From: LMUY01 sp965198565
GTDB taxonomy: Bacteria > Pseudomonadota > Alphaproteobacteria > Acetobacterales > Acetobacteraceae
Direction of reading: 5' to 3'
Assembly: GCA_965198565.1 (NCBI GenBank)
Contig: OZ240665.1
Location: forward strand, 2,356,001-2,420,000
Length of the DNA: 64,000 nt
Part shown: piece after piece, positions 18,028 through 27,152 of the stretch
How positions within the stretch are numbered: position 1 is the stretch's first letter
Layout: every line of letters starts with the position of its first letter
Notes under the pieces: generated by a model
Databases searched by the model: none
The model's input: the letters and a program-made list of their open reading frames with translations, nothing else
What the model was told of the DNA's origin: nothing
Position numbers and translations under genes: made by a program

Positions 18028-18638
18028 CGTAACTCGCGTCCGCCATTCTTGAAGTCGCCCACAAGCTCCTTCTTCTTTGTGTCGACCGAGATGGCGGGCT
18101 GGGAAGCCGTCTGGAATGCACCGATCAGCGCGTTGATATGCTCGAACTGCGCATTGCGGTCCGGATGGCTCGTGCCTTCACGCGTCTTGCGGTTCGCCTG
18201 CAAGCTGAAACCCAAACGGCGCAGCAGACGCCCGACCAGCTTCTGACTGGCGGTGAAACCTCGCTCGGCGAACGCCGCGGCAAGGTGACGCTGGCTCTTG
18301 CTGACCCACAGCAGCGCAGACTCCGGGTCGCCGCGGATGGCCGATTGCACGAGATCCGATAGAGCGTCGAGCAGCCCAGGTTCAGTGTCGATCTTCTGCC
18401 TTCGGCCACCGCCAGGACGACGAACGCGAAGCAACGTCGGCGCCTCGTTGTCCCGCAATTCGGCAAGGCCGCGGCCAATCGTGCTGCGCGCAAGGCCTGT
18501 CGCCGCCGCCACTGCCGTCACACCGCCCCGGCCCGCCGCGCGCGCTTCACTGGCCGCAAAAAGCCGCCGCGCCCGCTCCTTCAAATGGGGTGCAAGCACT
18601 TCGAACCGCGCCCTCATCCCTACCGTATCGATCATCAC
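18028..18638 (-). pseudogene. ISAzo13-type transposase, N-terminal half only
   Basis: The gene starts at 18638 with a helix-turn-helix N-terminus (AAATGLARSTIGRGLAEL) and runs through RRPGGGRR, ALLWVSKSQRHLAAAF and VDTKKKELVGDFKNGGRE, segments I associate with ISAzo13-family transposases. At 18028 it meets the end of the Tn552-like transposon; from there the frame reads transposon DNA. The C-terminal half is not found on the far side at 12994-13008, so it has been deleted. Confidence 0.75.
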
Positions 18639-18700
18639 GCAAGGCTAGTACGCCTCACAAGCCGATTCCTAGCCCGATTCGGCTATTTCGCCTCAGACCC

Positions 18701-19603
18701 TTAGGCCCTTTCGCTTACTGCAAGCGCGGCTAGCTTGGAGCCGGGGCTGCGTCCCAGGGCCGCAGAGATCGAACGTCCGGCCGCCACAACCTGCTGCAGA
18801 TCCACTCCCGTGGTCACGCCGAGACCGCTCAGCATGTAGACTAGGTCTTCGGTCGCGACGTTTCCGTTTGCGCCAGCTGCATAAGGACAGCCGCCGAGCC
18901 CCGCAGCTGCACTGTCGATCACTGACACGCCCGCTTGCAGACAGGCGAGAATGTTGGCCAGCGCCTGCCCGTAAGTGTCGTGGAAATGCACGGCCAAGGC
19001 GGTAATCGGCACCATCCGAGCAACCGCCTCCAGCATCGCCTGTGCTTTGAGTGGCGTGCCAACCCCAATCGTGTCGCCCAGCGACACTTCATAGCAGCCG
19101 AGTGCCGCCAGTTCGGATGCGACCCGAGCGACGGCAACTGGCGACACCTCTCCCTCATAGGGGCAGCCCAGCACGCACGAGACGTAACCACGCACCCGCA
19201 TGCCAGCGGCGAGCGCCGCGTCGCAGACCGGCCGGAACCGGGCCAGGCTCTGCGCGACCGAGCAGTTGATGTTGCGCTGGGAAAAGCTTTCGGAGGCGGC
19301 GCCGAATACCGCGATCTCCGTCGCACCGGCGGCCCGGGCGGCGTCGAACCCGGTCATGTTCGGCACCAAGACCGGGTAGGCTACCCCGCCCCGGGACCTC
19401 AGCCCGCGCAGTACTTCGGCAGTGCCGGCCATGTGCGGCACCCACTTGGCAGAGACGAAGCTGCCTGCCTCGATCGTCTGCAACCCGGCATCCGCCAGCG
19501 CCTCGATGAAGGCGATGCGCGCCTCCACCGGGACGGGAACGGCCTCGTTCTGCAGGCCATCCCGCGGGCCGACCTCCACGATGCGGACACGATCCGGGAT
19601 CAT
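18701..19603 (-). CDS. mvaB: Hydroxymethylglutaryl-CoA lyase
   Basis: This enzyme cleaves HMG-CoA to acetyl-CoA and acetoacetate. The 300-residue TIM-barrel protein begins IVEVGPRDGLQNE, has EAGSFVSAKWVPHMA, the metal-binding HFHDTYGQALAN and the active-site loop GLGGCPYAAGANGNVATEDLVY with its catalytic Cys. Length is normal for the family. It is the third gene of a minus-strand operon, 4 bp after the binding-protein gene and together with an HMG-CoA reductase. That pairing matches the mvaA-mvaB mevalonate-catabolic operon known from Pseudomonas mevalonii. Confidence 0.93.
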   Translation of the reverse strand: MIPDRVRIVEVGPRDGLQNEAVPVPVEARIAFIEALADAGLQTIEAGSFVSAKWVPHMAGTAEVLRGLRSRGGVAYPVLVPNMTGFDAARAAGATEIAVFGAASESFSQRNINCSVAQSLARFRPVCDAALAAGMRVRGYVSCVLGCPYEGEVSPVAVARVASELAALGCYEVSLGDTIGVGTPLKAQAMLEAVARMVPITALAVHFHDTYGQALANILACLQAGVSVIDSAAAGLGGCPYAAGANGNVATEDLVYMLSGLGVTTGVDLQQVVAAGRSISAALGRSPGSKLAALAVSERA

Positions 19604-19607
19604 CGGC

Positions 19608-20831
19608 TCAACTGTGCACCAGGGCGCAGCCGCCAGCGCTCAGTGGGCGGAAGGCCTGATCGGCGGGCGTGGTCGCCACCAGGCGCATCAAATCCCAGTC
19701 GCCCTTGCTCTCGGCTGGCTTCTTCGCCTCGAACAGGTAGGCGGGATGCAGCTTGCGACCGTCCGCGCGGATGCTGCCGGCGCCGAAGCAGTCATCGTCG
19801 GTGGGCATCGCCTTCATCCGCGCGACCGTTGCGGCTCCGCTCGCCTTGGCCTGTGCGGCGCCCATGTCGGCGGCAGCCTTCATCCAATGCAGCGCCCCGG
19901 CATAGCATCCGGCATGCACCATGTTCGGCATGTTCCTTGGCGTCTTCGGCAGGACGCGCTGGGCGAAGGCGCGGGTGCGGTCGTTCAGGTCCCAGTAGAA
20001 CGTCTCGGTCAGCGACAGGCCCTGCGCCGCCTGCAGGCCCAGGGCGTGGACGTCGGTGACGTACATCAGCAGAGCGGCCAGGCGGACCTGCGGCGTGAGC
20101 CCGAACTCGGCCGCTTGCTTGATGCAGTTGATCGTTTCCGCACCGGAGTTGGCGAAGCCCAGCACCTTGGCGCCGCTGGCCTGCGCCTGCAGAAGCAGGG
20201 AGGAGAAATCCGTCGTGCCCGGTGACGGATAGAACACGCTGCCCGCAATCTTGCCGCCGGCCGCTGTCACCACGGACGCGGTGTCCTGTGCCAGCAGGTG
20301 GCCGAACGTATAGTCGGCGCCGATAAAGAACCAGTCTATGCCACCCGCCTTCACCAGCGCCCCACCGGTCGAATGTGCCAGCATGTAGGTGTCATAGGTC
20401 CACTGTACGGTGTTGGGGGAGCACTGGTCGCCCGTTAGCGACGTACTGGCCGCGCCGGAGGCGATGAAAACCTTGTTCTTCTCCCGTGCCACGGCGTTGA
20501 CCGCGAGCGCTACGGCAGAGTTCGGCACGTCGAGGATCATGTCCACGCCATCGCGGTCGAACCATTGCCGGGCGATACCGGCGCCGATATCGGCCTTGTT
20601 CTGGTGATCGGCGGAGATGAGTTCGACTGTCAGCCCGTGGCTGGCGGCGAAATCCTGCACCGCCTGTTGCGCGCAGATGACGCCGGTCTGGCCCGTGGTG
20701 TCCTGGTAGGGACCGGACAGGTCGGTCAGCACTCCGATCTTGAGCGTGGGCTGCTGCGCGCGGGCGCGCAGGGCAGGAAGCAGAGCGGCGGCGGCGGTTG
20801 CGGCCAGTAGGTTGCGGCGAGAGAGGGACAT
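19608..20831 (-). CDS. ABC-transporter periplasmic binding protein (branched-chain amino-acid type)
   Basis: This 407-residue protein has a twin-arginine-like leader (SLSRRNLLAATAAAALLPALRARA) followed by a Peripla_BP_6 type fold: LKIGVLTDLSGPYQD, ISADHQNKADIG, then WFFIGADYTFGHLLA. Such proteins deliver small ligands to ABC permeases; no permease gene is nearby. Lying between HMG-CoA reductase and HMG-CoA lyase genes, it may bind mevalonate or a related acid. That ligand is my inference from context only. Confidence 0.88.
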   Translation of the reverse strand: MSLSRRNLLAATAAAALLPALRARAQQPTLKIGVLTDLSGPYQDTTGQTGVICAQQAVQDFAASHGLTVELISADHQNKADIGAGIARQWFDRDGVDMILDVPNSAVALAVNAVAREKNKVFIASGAASTSLTGDQCSPNTVQWTYDTYMLAHSTGGALVKAGGIDWFFIGADYTFGHLLAQDTASVVTAAGGKIAGSVFYPSPGTTDFSSLLLQAQASGAKVLGFANSGAETINCIKQAAEFGLTPQVRLAALLMYVTDVHALGLQAAQGLSLTETFYWDLNDRTRAFAQRVLPKTPRNMPNMVHAGCYAGALHWMKAAADMGAAQAKASGAATVARMKAMPTDDDCFGAGSIRADGRKLHPAYLFEAKKPAESKGDWDLMRLVATTPADQAFRPLSAGGCALVHS

Positions 20832-20864
20832 CGGCGTTCCTTTATTTTGATTTGGGTGATCGGC

Positions 20865-22145
20865 TCAGGCTTGGCCGCGCAGCTTGGCAAGCTCGTTCAC
20901 GGCGATGTCCTGCCGCACCTGGCGCTTGTCGACCAAGATGGCCGCCAACTGCTCCACCTCCGGCCCGGTTGCGCCGGCCACGATGGCCACGTTGTGCGCG
21001 TGCAGCGCCATATGGCCCTGCTGGATGCCGACCGTGGCCAGCGCCTTCATGGCGCCGAAATTCTGCGCAAGGCCTACGGCGGCGATGATGCAGGCGAGTT
21101 CCGCCGCGGTGCCCACGCCCAGGATTTTCAGGCAGGCTTGCGCCGTCGGATGCACCTTGGTGGCACCGCCCACCAGGCCGACCGGCATCGGCACCTCGAT
21201 CGTCCCGGTCAGGGCGCCATCCGCCGATGCCTCCCAGGTGGTGAGGCTGGTGTATTGCCCGGACTGGGCGGCGTAGGCGTGCGCCCCGGCCTCCACGGCG
21301 CGGGTGTCGTTGCCGGTGGCGAGCACAACGGCGGAGATGCCGTTCATGATGCCCTTGTTGTGCGTGGCCGCCCGGTACGGATCGGCCGCGGCGAAGCGAT
21401 AGGCGGAGATCATGCCGTCCCGCACTGCTTCGCCGCCGATCGCCTCCGCCGTCCAGGTGGCCCGGGCGCGGGCCAGCCGCCGGTCTGCCAGGTTGGACAG
21501 GATCCGCAGATAGACCTTACCGCCAGTCCAAGCCTCGATATCCGGGGCCAGGCGTTCGGCCATGGTGTTGACCGTGTTGGCGCCCATCGCATCCCGGGTG
21601 TCGATGATGATATGGGTGATCACCATCGGGCCGCCCTGCGCTTCGATCACCCGCACCTCCAGATCGCGGAAGCCGCCGCCCAATCGTAGCAGCAGCGGGT
21701 CGCACGCGTCGCATATGGAGCCGATCTCCGCCTTGCGCTCCAGGATGCGGATGCGCGCCGCCTGCGGGTCGCTGACCCCCACCAGTTGGATTTGCGCGAT
21801 CATCTCCGTTCCAGAGACGGAGGTGACGAAGCCGCCCGACTCGTAGCACTGCCGTGCGGAGTTGCAGACCGCGGCGACGACCGATGACTCCTCCGTCGCC
21901 ATCGGGACGAGCACGTCGCGGCCATCCACCTTCACGTTGGTCGCGATGCCGATCGGGATGGCCAGGGTGGCAACGACGTTCTCGATCATGTGGTCCGCGG
22001 TGTGCGGGTCCAGGTTGCTGGGCCGGGCCAGTTGCGCCAGCGCCGCCTCGTCGAGGCCGGCGAAGCTCCCGACCGCGACCAGTCGATCTGAGAGGCTCAT
22101 CTTGTGGAAGCCGCTGATACGCGACGTGGTAATGCTGTTCGACAT
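20865..22145 (-). CDS. mvaA: HMG-CoA reductase, class II (degradative type)
   Basis: This enzyme interconverts mevalonate and HMG-CoA; class II enzymes often run in the oxidative, catabolic direction. The 426-residue protein shows ENVVATLAIPIGIATN, ATEESSVVAA (catalytic Glu), DAMGANTVNTMAE (Asp), ATHNKGIMNG (Lys) and a C-terminal QQGHMALHAHNVA with the His. ATG 22145 is preceded by a strong AGGAGG site; an open frame extends further upstream but lacks family sequence. It is the first gene of the operon, facing a MocR regulator. Confidence 0.94.
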   Translation of the reverse strand: MSNSITTSRISGFHKMSLSDRLVAVGSFAGLDEAALAQLARPSNLDPHTADHMIENVVATLAIPIGIATNVKVDGRDVLVPMATEESSVVAAVCNSARQCYESGGFVTSVSGTEMIAQIQLVGVSDPQAARIRILERKAEIGSICDACDPLLLRLGGGFRDLEVRVIEAQGGPMVITHIIIDTRDAMGANTVNTMAERLAPDIEAWTGGKVYLRILSNLADRRLARARATWTAEAIGGEAVRDGMISAYRFAAADPYRAATHNKGIMNGISAVVLATGNDTRAVEAGAHAYAAQSGQYTSLTTWEASADGALTGTIEVPMPVGLVGGATKVHPTAQACLKILGVGTAAELACIIAAVGLAQNFGAMKALATVGIQQGHMALHAHNVAIVAGATGPEVEQLAAILVDKRQVRQDIAVNELAKLRGQA

Positions 22146-22183
22146 CGTTTCCTCCTGGACACCGCGACCGGCCCTGGTTGAAG

Positions 22184-22227
22184 CCAAACTGTCCCGGGAC
22201 GGTGTGGCGCAACAAGGGACAGTTTGG
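22184..22227. promoter_or_regulatory. Inverted-repeat operator between mvaA and the MocR gene
   Basis: A perfect 12-bp inverted repeat, CCAAACTGTCCC (22184-22195) and GGGACAGTTTGG (22216-22227), is separated by 20 bp. A third half-site GGGGACAGT lies at 22262-22270, just before the regulator start. The placement between divergent genes strongly suggests the binding site of the adjacent MocR-type regulator. Confidence 0.7.
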
Positions 22228-22271
22228 TATGTTGCGGAGCAGGCTGTGCCAGGCCTGCCAGGGGGACAGTC

Positions 22272-23654
22272 GTGGTGCCCGCACGGATCAGCCGCACGGA
22301 TGCGATCGTCGCGCAGTATCTCAACCTGATCGATCAGGGCCGGCTGCAACCGGGCCAGCGCGTAGCCTCCATCCGCAAGGGGGCGGCGGACCACCAAGTG
22401 TCGAAGAACACCATGGCCGGGGTGTACGACCGATTGGTGGCGCTCGCCCGGCTGGAGGCCCGGGCCGGCTCCGGCTACGTGGTCAGCGCCGCCACCCGAC
22501 CGGTCTCGGCCGGCCCCCGGCCGCACATTGCGGAGGCGATCGACCTCGTCTCCTTGCTGCGCGAGCAGTTGGACCAGCATTACGAGGTGCGGCCCGGCGA
22601 TGGCCGCCCGCCGGCCTCATGGATGGAGGGCTCAGAACTCAGCGCTCAGTTCAATGCCATGCGGCCGCGCGGGGTGGGCGTGGAGCACGGCTACGGCAGC
22701 TCCTGGGGCTACATGCCTCTGCGAGAGCGCATTTGCCTGTTCCTTGCGGAGCGGTCGATCCGATGCATGCCGGACCAAGTGCTGCTGACGCATGGCGCCA
22801 ACCACGCCATGGACCTGATCATGCGCGACATGCTGGAGCCCGGCGACGCCGTGCTGGTGGACGACCCCGGCTACTATCCACTCTATGGCAAGTTGCGGCT
22901 CGCCAAGGCACGGGTGGTGGGCGTTCGGCGCACCCCGGACGGCCCGGACCTTGAAGACCTGGCGGCGAAAGCCGCGGCGGTACAGCCGAAGCTGTTCTTC
23001 ACCCAGTCACTGGCGCACAATCCTACAGGAGGGTCGCTCTCGCTGCCCATCGCGCACGGCCTGCTGCAACTTGCCGACCGGCACGGCTTCCAGATTGTAG
23101 AGGATGATCCGTTCGCCGATATCTTGCCGTCCGCCAGTCCACGCCTGGCGGCGCTCGACCAATTGCGGCGAGTGCTATACGTCGGCACGTTCTCGAAGAC
23201 GCTGTCCGCGTCGCTGAGGGTCGGCTACGTCGCGGGGCATCCGAAGATCGCCGCCTCACTGGCCGACATCAAGCTGCTGACCGCCGTGGCGACCTCAGAC
23301 CAAGTGGAGCGCTTCGTGGTCCGCTTGATCTCCGCCGGGCATTATCTGCGCCATCTCCGCCGGCTACGCGCCCGGGTGGCAGAGGCGACATCGCAAGCTT
23401 TGACCAACCTCGCCACCATCGGTCTGGACGTTGCGCGGCCTCGGGATGGCGGCTTCTATTTATGGGCCGAGTTGCCGACCGGGATCGACGAACTTGAATT
23501 ATGTCGACGGGCGGCGTCGCACAGCATTTTCCTCGCGCCAGGCCGCGTGTTCCGACCCGATCGACAGTTTCAAGCCCCCGCGCTGCGTGTCAACGTCGCC
23601 CATGCGAGCGACCCGCGCTTTCTCGCGTTCATGAAGAAAGCCTTGGCCAATTGA
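22272..23654 (+). CDS. MocR/GabR-type regulator (GntR HTH fused to aminotransferase fold)
   Basis: This PLP-dependent transcription factor has an N-terminal winged helix (VAQYLNLIDQGRLQPGQ, then VSKNTMAGVYDRLVA) and a C-terminal class-I aminotransferase domain with LLTHGANHAMDL, LAHNPTGG and the PLP-lysine motif GTFSKTLSASLRVGY. It is about 460 residues, normal for MocR. The start is one of two adjacent GTG codons (22272, 22275); the frame is open to 22224, but that would run over the operator. It is divergent from the mevalonate operon and probably controls it. Confidence 0.9.
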   Translation: MVPARISRTDAIVAQYLNLIDQGRLQPGQRVASIRKGAADHQVSKNTMAGVYDRLVALARLEARAGSGYVVSAATRPVSAGPRPHIAEAIDLVSLLREQLDQHYEVRPGDGRPPASWMEGSELSAQFNAMRPRGVGVEHGYGSSWGYMPLRERICLFLAERSIRCMPDQVLLTHGANHAMDLIMRDMLEPGDAVLVDDPGYYPLYGKLRLAKARVVGVRRTPDGPDLEDLAAKAAAVQPKLFFTQSLAHNPTGGSLSLPIAHGLLQLADRHGFQIVEDDPFADILPSASPRLAALDQLRRVLYVGTFSKTLSASLRVGYVAGHPKIAASLADIKLLTAVATSDQVERFVVRLISAGHYLRHLRRLRARVAEATSQALTNLATIGLDVARPRDGGFYLWAELPTGIDELELCRRAASHSIFLAPGRVFRPDRQFQAPALRVNVAHASDPRFLAFMKKALAN

Positions 23655-23936
23655 AAGCTGCATCCAGGTGTGCCTTGGACTCCATCCAAGATCATCTGGT
23701 TTCTTTGCAGAGTTCGTAGGGCCGTGTCCCTGGTGGTGGTGTAGCAGCGGTGGGTAAGTGGCCTGCCGAAGCGACCGCCGGGAGTCTGGCGTAGGCGGGC
23801 CACTTATCCACAGCGGGGCAGCCTGGAGCGGTTGGTCATCGTCGGTCTTCAATTTAGGTTCGAGTTGCGAGCTTGAACTCTAGAGCCTAATTGTTTCAGG
23901 CTGACCCGCTTGTGAGTAGGTTCGGCTCGGCGGGTC
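23655..23936. other. Intergenic region with IS remnants, no gene seen
   Basis: I see no convincing ORF. A short inverted element (GTAAGTGGCCTGCC ... GGCGGGCCACTTATCC) and the presumed left end of the following IS630 element lie here. No promoter or terminator can be assigned with confidence. Confidence 0.4.
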
Positions 23937-24668
23937 GTGATTGAAGCTATGGGCTGGAGGAGGAGGCCACAGCCCGGATGCCCGCTCCGTATTCCATGGA
24001 CCCTAGGTCTGCGCGTGATGGACGCGATCCGTCGCGGCATGAGCTATGAGACGGTGATCGCGCAGTTCAGGGTCAGCCACTCGACGTTGTTGCGATGGAA
24101 GCGTCGGTTGCGCGAGACCGGCAGCTTTGCGGCCCTGCCGATGGGTGGCAAGAAGCCGTTTGTGTTATCGGGCCAGCGCGCGTGGATTGATCAGCGCTTG
24201 GCGGCCAAGCCTGACCTGACGTTGAAGGCGTTGCTGGGTGAGTTGCAGGAGCGCGGGATCGAGGTGAGCCAGTTCGCGCTCTGGAACGTTCTGACCCGGT
24301 CGAAGATTAGTTTTAAAAAAAGACGCTTCATGCCAGCGAGCAGGCCCGGCCCGACGTCGCCCGCCGACGCCAGCAATGGCGCCGGTCGCAGCACCGCATA
24401 GACCCGAGCCGCTTGGTCTTTATCGACGAGACCTGGGCCAAGACCAACATGACTCGCACCCATGGTTGGTGCCAACTCGGGCACCGCCTGATCGACCGTG
24501 TCCCGCACGGCCACTGGAAGACGCTGACACTGGTCGCCGCGCTGCGGCACGACACTCTGACCGCCTCTTGCGTGTTCGACGGGCCGATCAACGGCCAGAG
24601 CTTCCTGGCCTATGTGCAAGAAGTCCTGGTCCCAACACTGCGTCCGCGTGACATCGTCGTGCTGTCAA
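23937..24668 (+). pseudogene. IS630-family transposase, truncated, with a -1 frameshift site
   Basis: The first frame encodes the helix-turn-helix half (FRVSHSTLLRWKRRLRETG). At about 24310 the run TTTTAAAAAAAG contains the heptamer A AAA AAG. A -1 shift there gives SFKKKTLHASEQARPD and continues into SRLVFIDETWAKTNMTRTHGW, the DDE core of IS630 transposases. The domain stops abruptly after DIVVL near 24665, where unrelated DNA begins, so the second Asp and the Glu are lost. Confidence 0.8.
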
Positions 24669-24715
24669 CGGCGGATGAATTCTGGTTCTCCCGCACTTTG
24701 CGTGCTGTCGTTCCG

Positions 24716-25260
24716 TCATGCGGCGTGGAGGACGCGGGCACGCAGGAGTTGGAACCCGGCACGACCGTACATCGTCCGCTTGAGCATCTTCAGGCGGTTT
24801 ACCTGTCCCTCCACGGGGCTCGTGGTCCATGGCAGGTCAAGTGCCGCTTGGATGGCGCCGACGTCGCGGCGCAGCCCTGCGGCAAACTCCTTCAGCGGCG
24901 TCCGGTCGGCCGCATCCAGAACCGCGCTGAGGTTTTCCGATGCCTTCCGGCGCAGCAGTGCGTTTAACCGCTTCGCCACGGTAATCGCGTCGGCTAGCGG
25001 CGGAACCTGGTCCAGCAGGTGGAGAACGAGGCTCCGCTCCGTCTTGGGCAGCACCTCGGGATCCGCCATGACCAGCCGTGCCAGGGAGCAGCCCGACGGG
25101 ACGGATATGACTTGGCGCTTGCTGGCCCGTGGCGTCTTCTCACGCCGAGCTTTCGCCCACTGCAGGACGACCCCGGGGCGGCCGGTGAAACCGATGTCGC
25201 GCTGCGCGATAGTCTGAGACTCGACGGTGGCGGATTTCCGCCAATTCTCAAGTTTCATGC
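24716..25260 (-). pseudogene. ISL3-family transposase, C-terminal fragment
   Basis: The minus-strand frame reads LARLVMADPEVLPKTE and ends TSPVEGQVNRLKMLKRTMYG ... LRARVLHAA, the conserved C-terminus of ISL3-family transposases. The N-terminal two thirds are absent; upstream in the same frame it runs into an IS481 fragment. It is inactive debris. Confidence 0.78.
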
Positions 25261-25298
25261 AGTGAGACTGACTGCGCTTTACGTGAGAATGAGCTTTA

Positions 25299-25533
25299 CT
25301 AGCTGTCGCTGCCAAGGAGGTTGTCCCTGTTGAGCCTGGTGCTGGAGGTTTTCCGCCGAGGGCTGAGTGTGGTCGTGCGGTGTTGTAGTCGTGCAGCCAT
25401 GGGTGCATGGCCTGCTGGCGTTCGGCTGAGGTGTTGAACGGGGTGGCATAGGCCCATTCGCGGATGCTGCTTTGGATGAACCGTTCGGCTTTGCCATTGG
25501 TCTTTGGCGTGTAGGGCCGGGTGCGTTTGTGGG
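25299..25533 (-). pseudogene. IS481-family transposase, C-terminal fragment
   Basis: Minus-strand sequence reads HKRTRPYTPKTNGKAERFIQ, REWAYATPFNTSAERQQAM and YNTARPHSALGGKPPA, the end of an integrase-core IS481 transposase with its catalytic Glu. The final residues (TRLNRDNLLGSDS) are in another frame, so a frameshift is present. It is cut at 25534 by the IS21-type element. Confidence 0.78.
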
Positions 25534-25628
25534 TGTGGAACAGCGTGGAAAATTGACCCCCTGAGTAGGGTGATCAGCGTCCAAAACTGACCCCCTTCGA
25601 TCTGTGATGATGCCGCCCATGCAGATGG

Positions 25629-27152
25629 GTGGTGGGGGAGATGCTGGTTGTGGATACGATTGCCCGGATCAGGCGGGCGCATTTCGTCGACGGCAAGTCG
25701 ATCAAGCAGATCACTCGGGAGTTCGACCTGGCGCGCAACACGGTGCGGCGGGTGCTGCGTTCGGGAGAGACGGCGTTCTCGTATGAGCGTGCGGTGCAGC
25801 CGCGGCCCAAGCTTGGTGCCTGGACCGAGATGCTGGACCGGCGGCTTGCCGCCAATGACCGGCTGTCCAGCCGTGAGCGGCTCGACCTGGTCCGGATTTA
25901 CGAGGATCTTCGGGCCGAGGGTTTCGAGGGTGGCTACGACACCGTGCGCCGCTACGCCCAGGCTAGGCAACGCAAGCGGGGCACTGGTTCATCGGATGCC
26001 TATGTCCCGCTGAGCTTTGCGCCGGGCGAGGCCTACCAGTTCGACTGGTCGACCGAGGTCGTGGTCCTGCACGGCACCACCACCATCGTGCAGGTAGCCC
26101 AGGTTAGGCTCTGCCATAGTCGGATGCCGTTCGTGCGTGCCTATCCGCGGCAGGCGCAGGAGATGGTGTTCGACGCGCACGACAAGGCGTTCGCATTCTA
26201 CAAGGGTGCGTGCCAGCGCGGCATCTACGACAACATGCGCACAGCGGTAGACGCGCTGCTGATTGGCCGTGAGCGGCAGTTCAACCGGCGCTTTGCCCAG
26301 ATGTGCAGCCACTATCTGGTCGAGCCCACCGCCTGCACCCCGGCCTCAGGGTGGGAGAAAGGTCAGGTTGAGAACCAGGTCGGCGTCGTACGAGGTCGGT
26401 TCTTCAAGCCACGATTGAAGTTCGCAAGCTTCATCGACATGAACAGCTGGCTGCTGGAGCAGTGCGTGCAGTATGCGCGCGTGCATCCGCATCCCGAGCG
26501 GCGTGACTGCCCGGTTTGGGACATGTTTGAGCAAGAGCGGTCCAGCTTGGTGCCGTATGCCGGACGCTTTGATGGGTTCAACGCCCGCACCGCGGCGGTC
26601 TCCAAAACCTGTCTGGTGACCTACGATAAAAACAAATACTCGGTGATGGCGCAGGCGGTAGGACGCCCGGTCGAGGTGCACGCCTACGCCGAGCGGATCA
26701 CCATTCGCCAGGACGGGCAGACCGTAGCCGACCATCCGCGGTGCTTTGGCCGCGAGCAGACGGTCTACGATCCCTGGCACTATGTGCCGGTGCTGGCACG
26801 CAAGCCCGGCGCCTTGCGCAATGGCGCTCCGTTCAAGGACTGGGTGCTGCCTGGCGCTCTGGGGCGCGTGCAGAACCGCCTGCACGGGTCGGCCGATGGC
26901 GACCGACAGATGGTGGCCATCCTGAACGCCGTGCTGCTGGACGGACTGCCCGCGGTGCAGGCCGCCTGTGGCGAGGCGCTGACAGCAGGCCTGTGCAGCA
27001 GCGACGTGGTTCTCAATGCCTTGTCGCGACAGCGGCCGACGCTGACTGCGCCGACCATCACTACCCCTGATGCGCTGCGCCTCCGGCATGAGCCGGTGGC
27101 CGACTGTGCACGTTACGACACCTTAAGGAGCACGACCCGTGGAACGTCATGA
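25629..27152 (+). CDS. istA: IstA transposase (second IS21 type)
   Basis: This 507-residue IS21 transposase has an N-terminal helix-turn-helix (KSIKQITREFDLARNTVRRVL) and an integrase core with YQFDWSTEVV (Asp), GIYDNMRTAVD (Asp) and WEKGQVENQVG (Glu), then a C-terminal beta region. It differs clearly from the IstA at 9280-10836. The start may be GTG 25629 or ATG 25641. It overlaps istB by 14 bp. Confidence 0.93.
   Translation: MVGEMLVVDTIARIRRAHFVDGKSIKQITREFDLARNTVRRVLRSGETAFSYERAVQPRPKLGAWTEMLDRRLAANDRLSSRERLDLVRIYEDLRAEGFEGGYDTVRRYAQARQRKRGTGSSDAYVPLSFAPGEAYQFDWSTEVVVLHGTTTIVQVAQVRLCHSRMPFVRAYPRQAQEMVFDAHDKAFAFYKGACQRGIYDNMRTAVDALLIGRERQFNRRFAQMCSHYLVEPTACTPASGWEKGQVENQVGVVRGRFFKPRLKFASFIDMNSWLLEQCVQYARVHPHPERRDCPVWDMFEQERSSLVPYAGRFDGFNARTAAVSKTCLVTYDKNKYSVMAQAVGRPVEVHAYAERITIRQDGQTVADHPRCFGREQTVYDPWHYVPVLARKPGALRNGAPFKDWVLPGALGRVQNRLHGSADGDRQMVAILNAVLLDGLPAVQAACGEALTAGLCSSDVVLNALSRQRPTLTAPTITTPDALRLRHEPVADCARYDTLRSTTRGTS

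Noticed and set aside
18935..20059. A plus-strand ORF of 374 codons across HMG-CoA lyase and the binding-protein gene
   Set aside because: It spans two genes on the other strand and has no family signature.
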